Part shown: positions 42,323 through 50,842 of the stretch, piece by piece | Position numbering within the stretch: the first letter of the stretch is position 1 | How the letters are laid out: each line of letters opens with the position of its first letter | Source: Simkaniaceae bacterium | GTDB lineage: Bacteria > Chlamydiota > Chlamydiia > Chlamydiales > Simkaniaceae | DNA: 64,000 nucleotides | Assembly: GCA_018399055.1 (NCBI GenBank) | Contig: CP073762.1 | Coordinates: forward strand, 1,426,001-1,490,000 | Direction of reading: 5' to 3' | Position numbers and translations under genes: made by a program | The notes under the pieces: model-generated | What the model saw: the letters and a program-made list of their open reading frames with translations, nothing else | Told to the model about the DNA's origin: nothing | Database searches by the model: none

Positions 42323-43125
42323 GTCTCTCCAAAAAGTTTCAAGACATCATCTTCACCGGCCCAGGAACAACCAAGCTCGATATGTGGCTTCACTGTTCCG
42401 TGAAAATCTGAACCACCACTCACAAGAAGTCCATTTCTTTCAGCCACAGCAAGCCAGCGTTTTTCATGGTTATTAAAGCGCCCATAATAGCATTCAATCC
42501 CATCAAAAGGCATCGAGAGAAGAGCGTTTAAAACCGCTCCCTTTCTGACCAGATGGGGGTGGGCTATAAAGGCTTTTCCTCCGGCATTTTGAATGATCTG
42601 AATGGTTTCTTCGGGTGCAACACTCTCACCGGATTCAAAACAGGGTTTCCCTTCACCAATGAAGCGATTGAACGCTTCTTGAATTGAGGAAACGATTCCC
42701 TTTTCGAGTAAGAGTTGTGCAATATGAGGACGTCCCACCGTCCGATCCTTTGGGTTGCCGAGTTCTTCCTCATCAATAATAATTGAGAGTCTCTTAAGCT
42801 TTTCTAAAATAGTGCGGTTGCGGTAGAGACGCCTTTCTTGGTGCTTTTCGCAAAAATCAAGGATCTCAGGGGTTTTCTCCACCCCATATCCAAGGAGATG
42901 GACGGGATAACCCTTATGGCGTGTTGAGAATTCTACCCCTATGAAAAGTTTAACGCCAAGGGATTTTGCTTCACTAAAGAGTTTTTTAGTATAGGCATCA
43001 AGAGTATCATGGTCCGTAATAGCAAGACCGCTCAGCCCTTTCTCTTTTGCTAAAAGGAGCAGCTCACTAGGAGTGCACGTTCCATCGCTACAGGTGGAGT
43101 GACAATGAAGATCAGCGCGATACAT
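42319..43125 (-). CDS. PHP-domain phosphoesterase (TrpH/RNase AM type)
   Basis: The 268-residue protein has a PHP fold with D-L-H-C-H-S-T-x-S-D-G, I-T-D-H-D-T and G-V-E-F, then A-H-P and S-D-F-H-G at the end, giving the metal-binding His/Asp set. E. coli YciV (RNase AM), the closest well-known relative, degrades short RNAs and 3',5'-nucleotides. The ATG at 43125 overlaps the murB stop (TGATG) and follows GAGGAG. It also overlaps folC by 4 bp, so the run nusB-murB-PHP-folC is one operon. Confidence 0.85.
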   Translation of the reverse strand: MYRADLHCHSTCSDGTCTPSELLLLAKEKGLSGLAITDHDTLDAYTKKLFSEAKSLGVKLFIGVEFSTRHKGYPVHLLGYGVEKTPEILDFCEKHQERRLYRNRTILEKLKRLSIIIDEEELGNPKDRTVGRPHIAQLLLEKGIVSSIQEAFNRFIGEGKPCFESGESVAPEETIQIIQNAGGKAFIAHPHLVRKGAVLNALLSMPFDGIECYYGRFNNHEKRWLAVAERNGLLVSGGSDFHGTVKPHIELGCSWAGEDDVLKLFGET

Positions 43126-43997
43126 CAGCACTCCTCAATATTGTAAGGAATGGGGCGTATTTCCATTTCAAGCTCATGTCCTGTTTTTTTCCTTATCGTT
43201 TCTTTGATATATTTGGCGAGCTCTAGAACATCTGAAGTCGTAGCTCCTCCTCGATTGATGATAAAATTTCCATGAAGAATCGAAACTTCAGCTCCACCTA
43301 TACGTTTTCCTTTTAAACCGCATTCCTCGATTAGAGAGCCAGCCTTTGCAGCATCAGGATTGCGAAAGATACACCCTGCACTTTTTTCGCCATAAGGTTG
43401 CGTTCGCATTCGATATTCGATAATCTCGAGTTGATCTTTTCGAGCCTGTTCATATTTTATGAGTTGAAATCGTCCTGAAACAATGATGTCCTCACTACTT
43501 TGAAAAGGAGAAGTGCGGTACGAAAATGGAGGATCTGCTATCTCCATGTACTCCCCACTCTTATCAATCACTCCAACATGGGTGAGCGTGTCGCATGTTT
43601 CTTTTCCATTGGCACCAGCGTTCATGTAGATAGCTCCCCCGACAGATCCAGGGATCCCTGAGGCAAACTCAAGGCCGCTCCATTTTTTTCGCGCCATTTG
43701 CGCTCCTAAAAGGGAGAATGAATACCCAGCTCCCACATGAAGCATCCCTTCATCGAACTCCAAAAAATCAATTTTGTTAAGGATGATCATCCCATCAAAG
43801 CCCCTATCATCAAAAAGAGAATTAGACCCTCTTCCGACAACCCAATAAGGCATGTTTTCTCGGTTAAGAAACAACCTGAGCTCCTGCATTTCAGCTACCG
43901 TTTGAATGGAAATAAAAAAGCGAGCATTTCCCCCGATTCCAAATGTTGAGAGTCTCTTTAGGGGCTTGTTGAATTCAATACGGGTTTCGATAGACAC
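43125..43997 (-). CDS. murB: UDP-N-acetylenolpyruvoylglucosamine reductase
   Basis: MurB reduces the enolpyruvyl group to form UDP-MurNAc in peptidoglycan synthesis, using FAD and NADPH. In the 290-residue sequence I see L-S-T-F-G-I-G-G-N-A-R-F, G-R-G-S-N-S-L-F, G-I-P-G-S-V-G-G-A-I-Y-M-N-A-G-A and S-A-G-C-I-F-R-N-P, where the usual catalytic Ser is Cys, a known variant. Starts at GTG 43997, overlapping nusB by 40 bp. Overlapping order nusB-murB-PHP-folC suggests one transcript. Confidence 0.93.
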   Translation of the reverse strand: MSIETRIEFNKPLKRLSTFGIGGNARFFISIQTVAEMQELRLFLNRENMPYWVVGRGSNSLFDDRGFDGMIILNKIDFLEFDEGMLHVGAGYSFSLLGAQMARKKWSGLEFASGIPGSVGGAIYMNAGANGKETCDTLTHVGVIDKSGEYMEIADPPFSYRTSPFQSSEDIIVSGRFQLIKYEQARKDQLEIIEYRMRTQPYGEKSAGCIFRNPDAAKAGSLIEECGLKGKRIGGAEVSILHGNFIINRGGATTSDVLELAKYIKETIRKKTGHELEMEIRPIPYNIEEC

Positions 43998-44407
43998 GGA
44001 GAGTCCTCTGATTGAAAGATTGCATCTAATACAGCATTGACAAACGCTCCTCCCTCAGGAGTTCCAAACTTTCGACTGAGTCGAATCGCTTCAGCAATAG
44101 CCACTTTGGGGGGGACCTCTCCTTCATATTTTAATTCAAAAACGCCAAGACGTAAAATGTTGCGCTCGACACGGGAGATCCTTTTGAAATCATAATCTTT
44201 TGAAAATTTAGAAATCAAGCTATCGATCTCATCCACGATTTCGAAAATCTTTTCCACCTTTGCAAAAGCATGATGGAGCACCTTCCGCGTAACCACAAAT
44301 TGATCAAGCATGGAAGAAAGAACTTTCGCATCAGCAGCGTCATTCAAATCGCGACTATAAACCATCTGGAAGACGATTTCTCTAAACTTTCTTTGAGGTA
44401 CAACCAT
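43958..44407 (-). CDS. nusB: Transcription antitermination factor NusB
   Basis: NusB helps RNA polymerase antiterminate rRNA operons together with NusE. The 149-residue protein starts with R-K-F-R-E-I-V-F-Q-M-V-Y-S, and the C-terminal half has the R-V-E-R-N-I-L-R-L-G-V-F-E-L and P-x-K-V-A-I-A-E-A-I-R-L-S-R-K-F-G segments of the family. The ATG at 44407 has GGAG just upstream; an in-frame TTG at 44440 is less likely. It leads the murB-folC group and is divergent from mgtC. Confidence 0.92.
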   Translation of the reverse strand: MVVPQRKFREIVFQMVYSRDLNDAADAKVLSSMLDQFVVTRKVLHHAFAKVEKIFEIVDEIDSLISKFSKDYDFKRISRVERNILRLGVFELKYEGEVPPKVAIAEAIRLSRKFGTPEGGAFVNAVLDAIFQSEDSPCLSKPVLNSTSP

Positions 44408-44493
44408 AACTCCAAAAGCATACCAGAAAAACCCCTCCAAAAAAAGATAATTTTTTCATTTACAATTCACCCAGAAGGGGGTAAATAAAAATT

Positions 44494-44973
44494 ATGGTTG
44501 AATATCATGAAGAATTAATACTTGCTGGACACATCCTTCTGGCTGCATTCCTCGGAGCTCTAATTGGTCTCGAGAGAGAGCGCCATGTGGGACTTGCTGG
44601 AATTCGGACCCATGCAGCCGTTGCTTTAGGATCTTGCCTATTTGGGTTCATTTCTATGAATGTTACCGGCCCTAGCTTCTCCAATACAATGACAGGCTCA
44701 GCTGATCCCTCACGAATTGCCGCCCAAATCGTCAGCGGTATCGGTTTCTTGGGAGCTGGTGTGATTCTTCGTGATAAGGGGCGTATTCGAGGCCTCACAA
44801 CAGCAGCGACTGTTTGGGCCACTGCATCGGTTGGGCTTGCCGTTGCAAATAAAATGTATATTCTCGCCGTCTCCTCAACGGTGATTATCCTCGCCCTCCT
44901 TTCCATGTACCGCCTTCCTGGTTGGATGAAATGGAAAAAGAAGATCCGAGGAAAAGCTTATGACGATGATTGA
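44494..44973 (+). CDS. MgtC/SapB family membrane protein
   Basis: The 159-residue protein has the MgtC pattern: L-G-A-L-I-G-L-E-R-E-R, A-G-I-R-T-H-A-A-V-A-L-G, G-I-G-F-L-G-A-G-V-I and R-G-L-T-T-A-A-T-V-W, with about four membrane segments. MgtC proteins support survival of intracellular pathogens at low Mg2+ by modulating the F-ATPase; the C-terminal ACT-like domain of full MgtC is missing. It is divergent from nusB. Confidence 0.88.
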   Translation: MVEYHEELILAGHILLAAFLGALIGLERERHVGLAGIRTHAAVALGSCLFGFISMNVTGPSFSNTMTGSADPSRIAAQIVSGIGFLGAGVILRDKGRIRGLTTAATVWATASVGLAVANKMYILAVSSTVIILALLSMYRLPGWMKWKKKIRGKAYDDD

Positions 44974-45144
44974 CCCTTCATCTCAGCCCAAATCCAAAAA
45001 GTTAAACAAATAATTTGACTATCTCTCGCACGCGTTAATTAAATTTATATTTATTATAATTAATAAACATAATTTTTATTTTAAATAATATAACTAATAT
45101 TCGATTGTGATATAATTATTATACTAACTTGGGGAAGTGATGTT

Positions 45145-47793
45145 GTGATAGAGGCTTTAAAAACCAGCTCTCATCTATCTTATGATCGGACGCTTACTGC
45201 AGGCCGCATAGGATCAGTGTATTACGTTGATCAAGGGTACTCAAGCACGGAAGTAAAGTTCCTCGATGGCGAAAGGGTCAGCTATTCGACTCGGCACTTC
45301 GATAGCAGAGATGATATGCTCTACCATATTGCTAAAGAGCGGATTAGCGAAAATAAAATGCTCTGGGAAAATGGAGAACTCACAACGGCTGAACGCTATT
45401 CCGGTTTTGAACATGGTCTCATGGAGAGAATAACCGGAATCTGGTCTAGAACAAAATATATCATAGCTGCAGCCTACAAAAATCTTAGGAAAAATTTAAC
45501 TTTTAGGGGATCTATTGGGAAAGGCCTCAAAGCATATGATCTTTCACTTCTAAGAAAATCTATCACAAAAGCTGGGGTCAATTTTAGTGTAAAGGATGTT
45601 AGAGACTTTGTCGTAAAACCCAATATTGAATGGCTCTCTTCCAAAGACTTATCTAAAACCTATTCAATTGCTCGTTGGCATCACAATGGCGAATCAGATT
45701 ATTCATTTATAAATGAACGAGGACAAAAAGAAGTCCTTCAAAACACGGTAGTCTCAAGCAATGACCAGTCTGCAAAAAGAATCTCCATGATGCGCCGCAT
45801 TGATGATTATACCACAGACGAATCGATTGCTTATACAGGACGCGGAGATACTGAGTCCAAAGCTATGGAGCAGCTGAATTTTATCTTTCAAAATGAACTC
45901 GCAAAAAATCCTGAAGCGCAAAAGGGACTGGTCGAAACAGAGGATGGGTATGAATTTACATTTATGTTGAATAACCTGATGTCTTCAAACCTATTCCGCG
46001 GACTTGATGAGAGAGACTCTATACTTAGAGAAAAAGCGATTTTTGATGCTCTTTCAGAGAGACCCATTACTCTTACTGACAAGGACGGAAACGAGCATAC
46101 TATCATGATCAAACCCCTCTATTTCAATCAGGGATTCACCCCTGACTTAGATGGAACAGCCTGGAAGCAGACTGAAATCAATCGCGAGGGTTATAATCTG
46201 CTCTTTCCATTGATCGATGATGCAATTGCAAACAACCCAGCTATCAGCGCAAAAGATAAGCAGTTGTTACAAGCAGCTCAAGATCATCTGAGAAACCCTA
46301 GCAAGCTCAAAGCAGAAGAAGAATTTTTCTATCGCGATCTTGTGATGAAAATCTTAAAAATCCCTGTCATTGACCATTGCGCAAGTAGTGTCGACCAGAC
46401 TTCTCTTGCAACATCTATTTCAACAGCTCTACAAAGTTGGCGAAACTTAAGGAGAGATATTCCTACTCTGAATCCTCATGACATCCTTACTGATCCCCTC
46501 TTTAAAGAGCTCTTTACTGCGAATATTCATGGGTGTCATCAAACAACCCAAGCAGCTCGTTCGGCAGAAGGGAAAATTGACGGACAACAACAGCTCTCCC
46601 ATGCCCACGGTTTTGATTGGGCTGGCAATACTTCCATTCTCCTTCGAATGCTCCCAGATCGTTACCTTGATGAATCAGGGTTAAATCTTATGCATGATAG
46701 TCCCCTAGTTGATGGGCGCAGGCTTCTGAAGCCTGAAGGAATGAAACTGTTTTATACAAATGATCACCCTCTTATTGTAGAGCAGGGAAAAGCCCTAGAG
46801 GGATATGTCCAGATTCAGAGCAAAACGGAAAGAGAAATTTCTGAAGGAAAAAAATATTTCCAACCGATAGCAAATAAGGGATCCTATGGGTCCTATATCT
46901 ACGTTGATTTAACGGGTAGAAAACTCGGCGTATTTAAATCGATCGATGCCGAATTTTCATGGGATAAACAGGTTAAAGGTACCCTGTCATACATGGCATC
47001 AGTCCGCAATCAAGAAGGATATCTGCCCCTCCCTGAGTCTCGTCACAAAGGGGCAATGATCTCGGAACGGGCTACCTACTTACTAGACAGAGTTATCGGT
47101 ACTCATTCAACTCCCAAAACCGAGATTGTTTCCGCAGACGGTCACATAGGATCATTTCAATATTTCCTTCATGGATATCGAGAGGCAGAAGAAGTGGAGC
47201 TTCCAAAAGCTGCAGATATTAATATTTCAGATCTTGATAAATATCAACGATTTGTCATTTTGGATTTTCTATTAGGAAATCTTGACCGTAAGCTAGACAA
47301 TTGGATGGTGAGAATGACTCCAGATGGAAAGCACTTTAGAGATATCAAAATGATTGACAATGCTAACTGCTTTCCAAGAGGGCATCTTCCACAGCAGCTT
47401 GGCCCTCTTCCCGTTACGGTTGAAGGTTACCAAGTAGTTGGAGTCGACCTATCTATGTGGAGCCAGTATCTATGGAAAGATCTCGAGTTATCAAATTTTC
47501 AACTTACTAACGATAGTAGACGTCTTATCGCATCACTCACAGGTGAAAAAGTCGATGAAATTATTTGCACCTGGAAAGAAGACCTCGGTCTAGAATATTT
47601 TGAATCCTTTTTTGGAGACGATGAAGGACAAGTCATTAAAGCTTTCAAAGACCGGGTCAAAGTACTACGAAAATTCAATGAAGGAACGGATGACATCTCA
47701 ACACTTGCCTCCTACAATAATTATGAAACAATCAAAGCATTTCTGGGAGAAGATGAGATGGAAGCTTCTCAAGCCATTTTCTCTTTTGCCTAA
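45145..47793 (+). CDS. 882-residue protein with PI3/PI4-kinase-like domain and CX5R-like centre (candidate effector)
   Basis: Residues about 575-760 follow the PI3/PI4 kinase catalytic fold: a Gly-rich loop G579-S-Y-G582, candidate ATP lysine K598 in G-V-F-K-S, G-N-L-D714-R-K-L-D-N719-W (D-R-x-x-x-N catalytic loop) and M-I-D738-N-A-N (metal-binding). Near residue 412 the sequence H-C-A-S-S-V-D-Q-T aligns with the C-x5-R phosphatase loop of inositide phosphatases, but the Arg is Gln418, so that part is probably inactive. The N-terminal 400 residues are unknown. GTG 45145 follows GGGGAAG. An AT-rich 170-bp gap precedes it. The roles are inferred by eye. Confidence 0.6.
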   Translation: MIEALKTSSHLSYDRTLTAGRIGSVYYVDQGYSSTEVKFLDGERVSYSTRHFDSRDDMLYHIAKERISENKMLWENGELTTAERYSGFEHGLMERITGIWSRTKYIIAAAYKNLRKNLTFRGSIGKGLKAYDLSLLRKSITKAGVNFSVKDVRDFVVKPNIEWLSSKDLSKTYSIARWHHNGESDYSFINERGQKEVLQNTVVSSNDQSAKRISMMRRIDDYTTDESIAYTGRGDTESKAMEQLNFIFQNELAKNPEAQKGLVETEDGYEFTFMLNNLMSSNLFRGLDERDSILREKAIFDALSERPITLTDKDGNEHTIMIKPLYFNQGFTPDLDGTAWKQTEINREGYNLLFPLIDDAIANNPAISAKDKQLLQAAQDHLRNPSKLKAEEEFFYRDLVMKILKIPVIDHCASSVDQTSLATSISTALQSWRNLRRDIPTLNPHDILTDPLFKELFTANIHGCHQTTQAARSAEGKIDGQQQLSHAHGFDWAGNTSILLRMLPDRYLDESGLNLMHDSPLVDGRRLLKPEGMKLFYTNDHPLIVEQGKALEGYVQIQSKTEREISEGKKYFQPIANKGSYGSYIYVDLTGRKLGVFKSIDAEFSWDKQVKGTLSYMASVRNQEGYLPLPESRHKGAMISERATYLLDRVIGTHSTPKTEIVSADGHIGSFQYFLHGYREAEEVELPKAADINISDLDKYQRFVILDFLLGNLDRKLDNWMVRMTPDGKHFRDIKMIDNANCFPRGHLPQQLGPLPVTVEGYQVVGVDLSMWSQYLWKDLELSNFQLTNDSRRLIASLTGEKVDEIICTWKEDLGLEYFESFFGDDEGQVIKAFKDRVKVLRKFNEGTDDISTLASYNNYETIKAFLGEDEMEASQAIFSFA

Positions 47794-47896
47794 CGACTCT
47801 CTAGATTTACCTATTTACAAGTTTTTTCCTTCTAATTAATGTGTGAATTTTATTTTTGCAACTGTATAATCGCTTGCTTGCGATTGGGAGATTGAT

Positions 47897-48478
47897 GTGC
47901 TTGGTATCTTTTTAGACTCAGAAACCAATGGTCTTAATGTCCGCAAACACCATATCTGCGATCTTGCTTACAAAATTGTTGATGTGGAAAGTGGAGAGAC
48001 CCTTGAAGCTTTCGAAACTCTTATCCATATTCCCTTTGAAGAATGGAAAAAAAGTGATCCTGCAAGTCTCAAGGTTAATGGCTTTACCTGGGATGACCTA
48101 AAGGATGGAATCGCACTTCAAGAGGTTGTTGAAAAGGTAAAGGCTTCCTTCAAGCGGTGCGGTATTCAAAGAGGCAGCGCCGTATTTATCTGCCAAAATC
48201 CTTCCTTTGACCGCGCTTTTTTTTCGCAGCTTATTGATGCAGACCTCCAAGAAGAGCTCAACTGGCCCTATCATTGGCTCGATTTAGCCTCGATGTATTG
48301 GATGAAATGTCTCACCGGAAAAGGTCCCAACCCCTGGGATACAGGCATCTCTAAAAACAAAATTGCTGAAGCTCTCGGACTCCCTACTGAAGCGGAGCCC
48401 CACAAAGCCATGAACGGCGTTGATCACCTCTTGCTCTGTTATGAAGCTGTCGTCGGCTTTCCTGCAGCTATAAACTGA
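47897..48478 (+). CDS. DEDD-family 3'-5' exonuclease
   Basis: The 193-residue protein has the DEDDh exonuclease set: F-L-D-S-E-T-N-G-L (Asp, Glu), N-P-S-F-D-R-A-F-F (Asp) and H-K-A-M-N-G-V-D-H (His, Asp). This is the DnaQ/oligoribonuclease superfamily, which degrades single-stranded DNA or short RNA. The short length and lack of a beta-clamp motif favour a stand-alone nuclease rather than polymerase III epsilon. It starts with GTG 47897, preceded by GGGAG, and it is followed by the foldback element. Confidence 0.85.
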   Translation: MLGIFLDSETNGLNVRKHHICDLAYKIVDVESGETLEAFETLIHIPFEEWKKSDPASLKVNGFTWDDLKDGIALQEVVEKVKASFKRCGIQRGSAVFICQNPSFDRAFFSQLIDADLQEELNWPYHWLDLASMYWMKCLTGKGPNPWDTGISKNKIAEALGLPTEAEPHKAMNGVDHLLLCYEAVVGFPAAIN

Positions 48479-48500
48479 TTATTGTGATTGTTCCTATTAT

Positions 48501-48665
48501 GGGGCTGTCGGGAAACTCGCTTTCAGAAAATTTTGTAATGATTTTAGAGAAAAAATGAGAACGCCGCAAACCTACATATGATTAATTATAGGAGAGTTGC
48601 GGATTTTTCATTTTTTTCCGAAAAGGGTGCAAAAGATGCTGGAATGGATTTTTCCGACAGTCCCC
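48501..48665. mobile_element. 165-bp foldback (MITE-like) element with 4-bp target duplication
   Basis: The ends are inverted repeats, GGGGCTGTCGGGAAA on the left and GGGGACTGTCGGAAA read inward from the right, and the inner halves also form an imperfect palindrome around 48582. The tetranucleotide TTAT flanks both ends (48497-48500, 48666-48669), as expected for a target duplication. It has no open reading frame of its own. It looks like a non-autonomous derivative of a transposon elsewhere in the genome. Another similar end-like sequence lies at 41235-41258. Confidence 0.75.
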
Positions 48666-48718
48666 TTATGCATTTTTTTTCTATGCTAGCTTAGATTCAA
48701 GTTTCTGAAAATCCCTTC

Positions 48719-48746
48719 TTGACTCTTATGGATTTTTGGGTATAAT
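48719..48746 (+). promoter_or_regulatory. Promoter of the TolC/MacAB-type operon
   Basis: TTGACT and TATAAT are separated by 16 bp, ending 36 bp before the start codon at 48783. It is a strong sigma-70-like match and lies between the foldback element and the operon. Confidence 0.75.
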
Positions 48747-48782
48747 TCCTTTAGTACTCCTGCACCGATTGAAGGATGAAGG

Positions 48783-50048
48783 ATGAAACCACCGCTCTTT
48801 ACAATTTTGCTTGCCATAGCCAGTTTGGGATTTAGCCAAGAAGAGAAGCTCTCCTTAAACACGTGCCTTGACCTTGCACTAAAAAACAGTAAAAAAATTG
48901 AAATGACCAGGGCAGAGGTTTTCTATGCCAAAGCAGCGCAAAAAGAAGCCTTGTCTTATCTTTTACCCCAGCTTTCCGTAGAGGGAAAGTACGAACAGAA
49001 AAATGTGGAAAGAGATTTTAGCGTTTTCTCGGAATATGGGGGCGCATTTTCTGCCCAAAGTATCGGAGTGACGGCCCAGTGTCTCCTTTATGATTTTGGA
49101 AAGTCCTGGAATCAGCTCCGGGCTGAAAAGAAAGCCCTTGCCGCTTCGAAAATGACGCTAGAAAGGACGATTCAGCGCATTGAAGAAGAGACGAAAATTG
49201 CGTATTTCCATACCCTTGAGGCAAAGCATGCTGTTCAAGTCGTGGAGGATTCGATCAAAGGACTTTTGGAGCAGCTCCAAGTTACAAAAGATTTATTCGA
49301 TCACAGCATGACATCGAAGAGCGATATTCTCTTTATCGAGATCCAGATAGGGGAAAAGAAGAAAGCCTCTCTGCGCGCAAAAAATGAGCATTTTCTTGCT
49401 TCAATGAATTTGAATCGACTTTTAGGAAACGCTTTAACTGTTTCTTTAGATTTAGAGGATGATCTACCTATCCCCGAAATTCCCACGAGCATAGAGGTTT
49501 TGAAAAGCCTCGCTTTGCAAAATCGATCGGATCTCAAGGCCCTCAACTATAAACTCCAATCTTTAAAAGATAAAAGAAGCGCCACTAAAGCAGAATATGC
49601 CCCTCGATTATATGCTTTTGGAAACTACAGTTACTTACGTGATACCTTTTCGGATCAAAAAAATTGGGTATCGGGTGGAGTCGGCATGCAATTCTCGCTT
49701 TATGACGGAGGAAAAACTTCTGCCGCTGGGGCAAGAATTGACGCGCAGACCCAAGAATTTGAAGCGCGCAGAGATGAACTGGAAAATGATATCCTGGAGG
49801 AAACCTACTTTTTAGTGGCGCAACTAGGCGAAGAGGAGGCAAATATCGAAATCGACAAAAAATCTCTTTCCTTTGCCGAAGAAAACCTCAAGAATGTTTC
49901 TGAACGCTACAAACAGGGGCTAGCTTCCGTTCGCGATCTTTTGGACTCAGAAGACCAGCTCTCGCAAAGCCGTATGAGTCTCACTCAAACATTTTATCGC
50001 ACACAAGTCACCTACGCAAAACTTCTCAGTGTCATTGGAGGACTATGA
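48783..50048 (+). CDS. TolC-family outer-membrane export protein
   Basis: The 421-residue protein has an export signal (F-T-I-L-L-A-I-A-S-L-G-F-S) and two long helical repeats containing N-x-x-I-x-x-A-x-x-x-x-x-A-K-A-A-Q-K-E-A and P-x-L-S-V-E-G-K-Y-E segments, as in TolC-type ducts. It is the first gene of a tripartite ABC exporter operon and overlaps the membrane fusion gene by 4 bp. The AGGATGAAGG start region fits translation at 48783. Confidence 0.88.
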   Translation: MKPPLFTILLAIASLGFSQEEKLSLNTCLDLALKNSKKIEMTRAEVFYAKAAQKEALSYLLPQLSVEGKYEQKNVERDFSVFSEYGGAFSAQSIGVTAQCLLYDFGKSWNQLRAEKKALAASKMTLERTIQRIEEETKIAYFHTLEAKHAVQVVEDSIKGLLEQLQVTKDLFDHSMTSKSDILFIEIQIGEKKKASLRAKNEHFLASMNLNRLLGNALTVSLDLEDDLPIPEIPTSIEVLKSLALQNRSDLKALNYKLQSLKDKRSATKAEYAPRLYAFGNYSYLRDTFSDQKNWVSGGVGMQFSLYDGGKTSAAGARIDAQTQEFEARRDELENDILEETYFLVAQLGEEEANIEIDKKSLSFAEENLKNVSERYKQGLASVRDLLDSEDQLSQSRMSLTQTFYRTQVTYAKLLSVIGGL

Positions 50049-50842
50049 AAATCCTAGTAAAATTGAAAAAGCATTACATCCTTTCGTCCATCCTTCTTGC
50101 TGGAATCCTCATTTTTGGGGGAAAGAAATTTTTCAAACCCCAGGCAATCAACGTGTTGACACAACCACTCCAGAAAGGTTCCATTATGGAGTGTGTCTAT
50201 GGAGTCGGCACTGTTTTTTCCAATAAATCGTTTCAAGTCAAATCGGGTATCCCTTCAAAAATCCATGAGGTTTTTGTTAATGAGGGGGATTTTGTAGAGC
50301 AAGGAACCCCCTTAATAAAGCTCGAAACCCTATTCTGCGCCCCATTTACAGGGACGATCATCTCCACGTCAGGCGCTGTTGGGGAAACCGCTTTTCCCCA
50401 AACCATTCTTGTGACCCTTACCGATCTAACAGATCGCTATATCCAGGTGACTTTAGATCAAACGGGCGCTCTTCAAGTGCAAAAGGGACAAAGAGTTACC
50501 CTCAGCTTTGATGGACTTAGAGACGAAACTTTTGTAGGCGCTGTCACTGCTGTTTATCCCAAAGAGGGACATTTCCTTGTACATATTGATGTTAAAACGC
50601 TTCCTCCACAAATTTTGCCAGGTATGAGTAGCGACCTTGCGATTGAAATCTCTGAACATCAAGACATCTTTGTCGTTCCCCTCACAGCTTTGATCAACAA
50701 TCAAGTCTATGTAAAACGGGGCATCGAAAAGCCCATCCCTATCACTGTCGCTGTGGGCCTCATTAATGGATCTATTGCCGAGGTCTTTTCAGAAGAGCTG
50801 CTAGAGGGAGACCTCATCGTGCAAAGCAAAGGCCATCCATGA
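50045..50842 (+). CDS. Membrane fusion protein (HlyD/MacA family)
   Basis: The 265-residue protein has one N-terminal membrane segment (L-L-A-G-I-L-I-F-G-G) and then a lipoyl/barrel domain: G-S-I-M-E-C-V-Y-G-V-G-T-V, V-N-E-G-D-F-V-E-Q-G-T-P-L-I-K-L (biotinyl-like), A-P-F-T-G-T-I and V-P-L-T-A-L-I. It lacks the long coiled coil of MacA, so it is small for the family. It should bridge the inner-membrane transporter and TolC. It overlaps both neighbours by 4 bp. Confidence 0.85.
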   Translation: MKILVKLKKHYILSSILLAGILIFGGKKFFKPQAINVLTQPLQKGSIMECVYGVGTVFSNKSFQVKSGIPSKIHEVFVNEGDFVEQGTPLIKLETLFCAPFTGTIISTSGAVGETAFPQTILVTLTDLTDRYIQVTLDQTGALQVQKGQRVTLSFDGLRDETFVGAVTAVYPKEGHFLVHIDVKTLPPQILPGMSSDLAIEISEHQDIFVVPLTALINNQVYVKRGIEKPIPITVAVGLINGSIAEVFSEELLEGDLIVQSKGHP

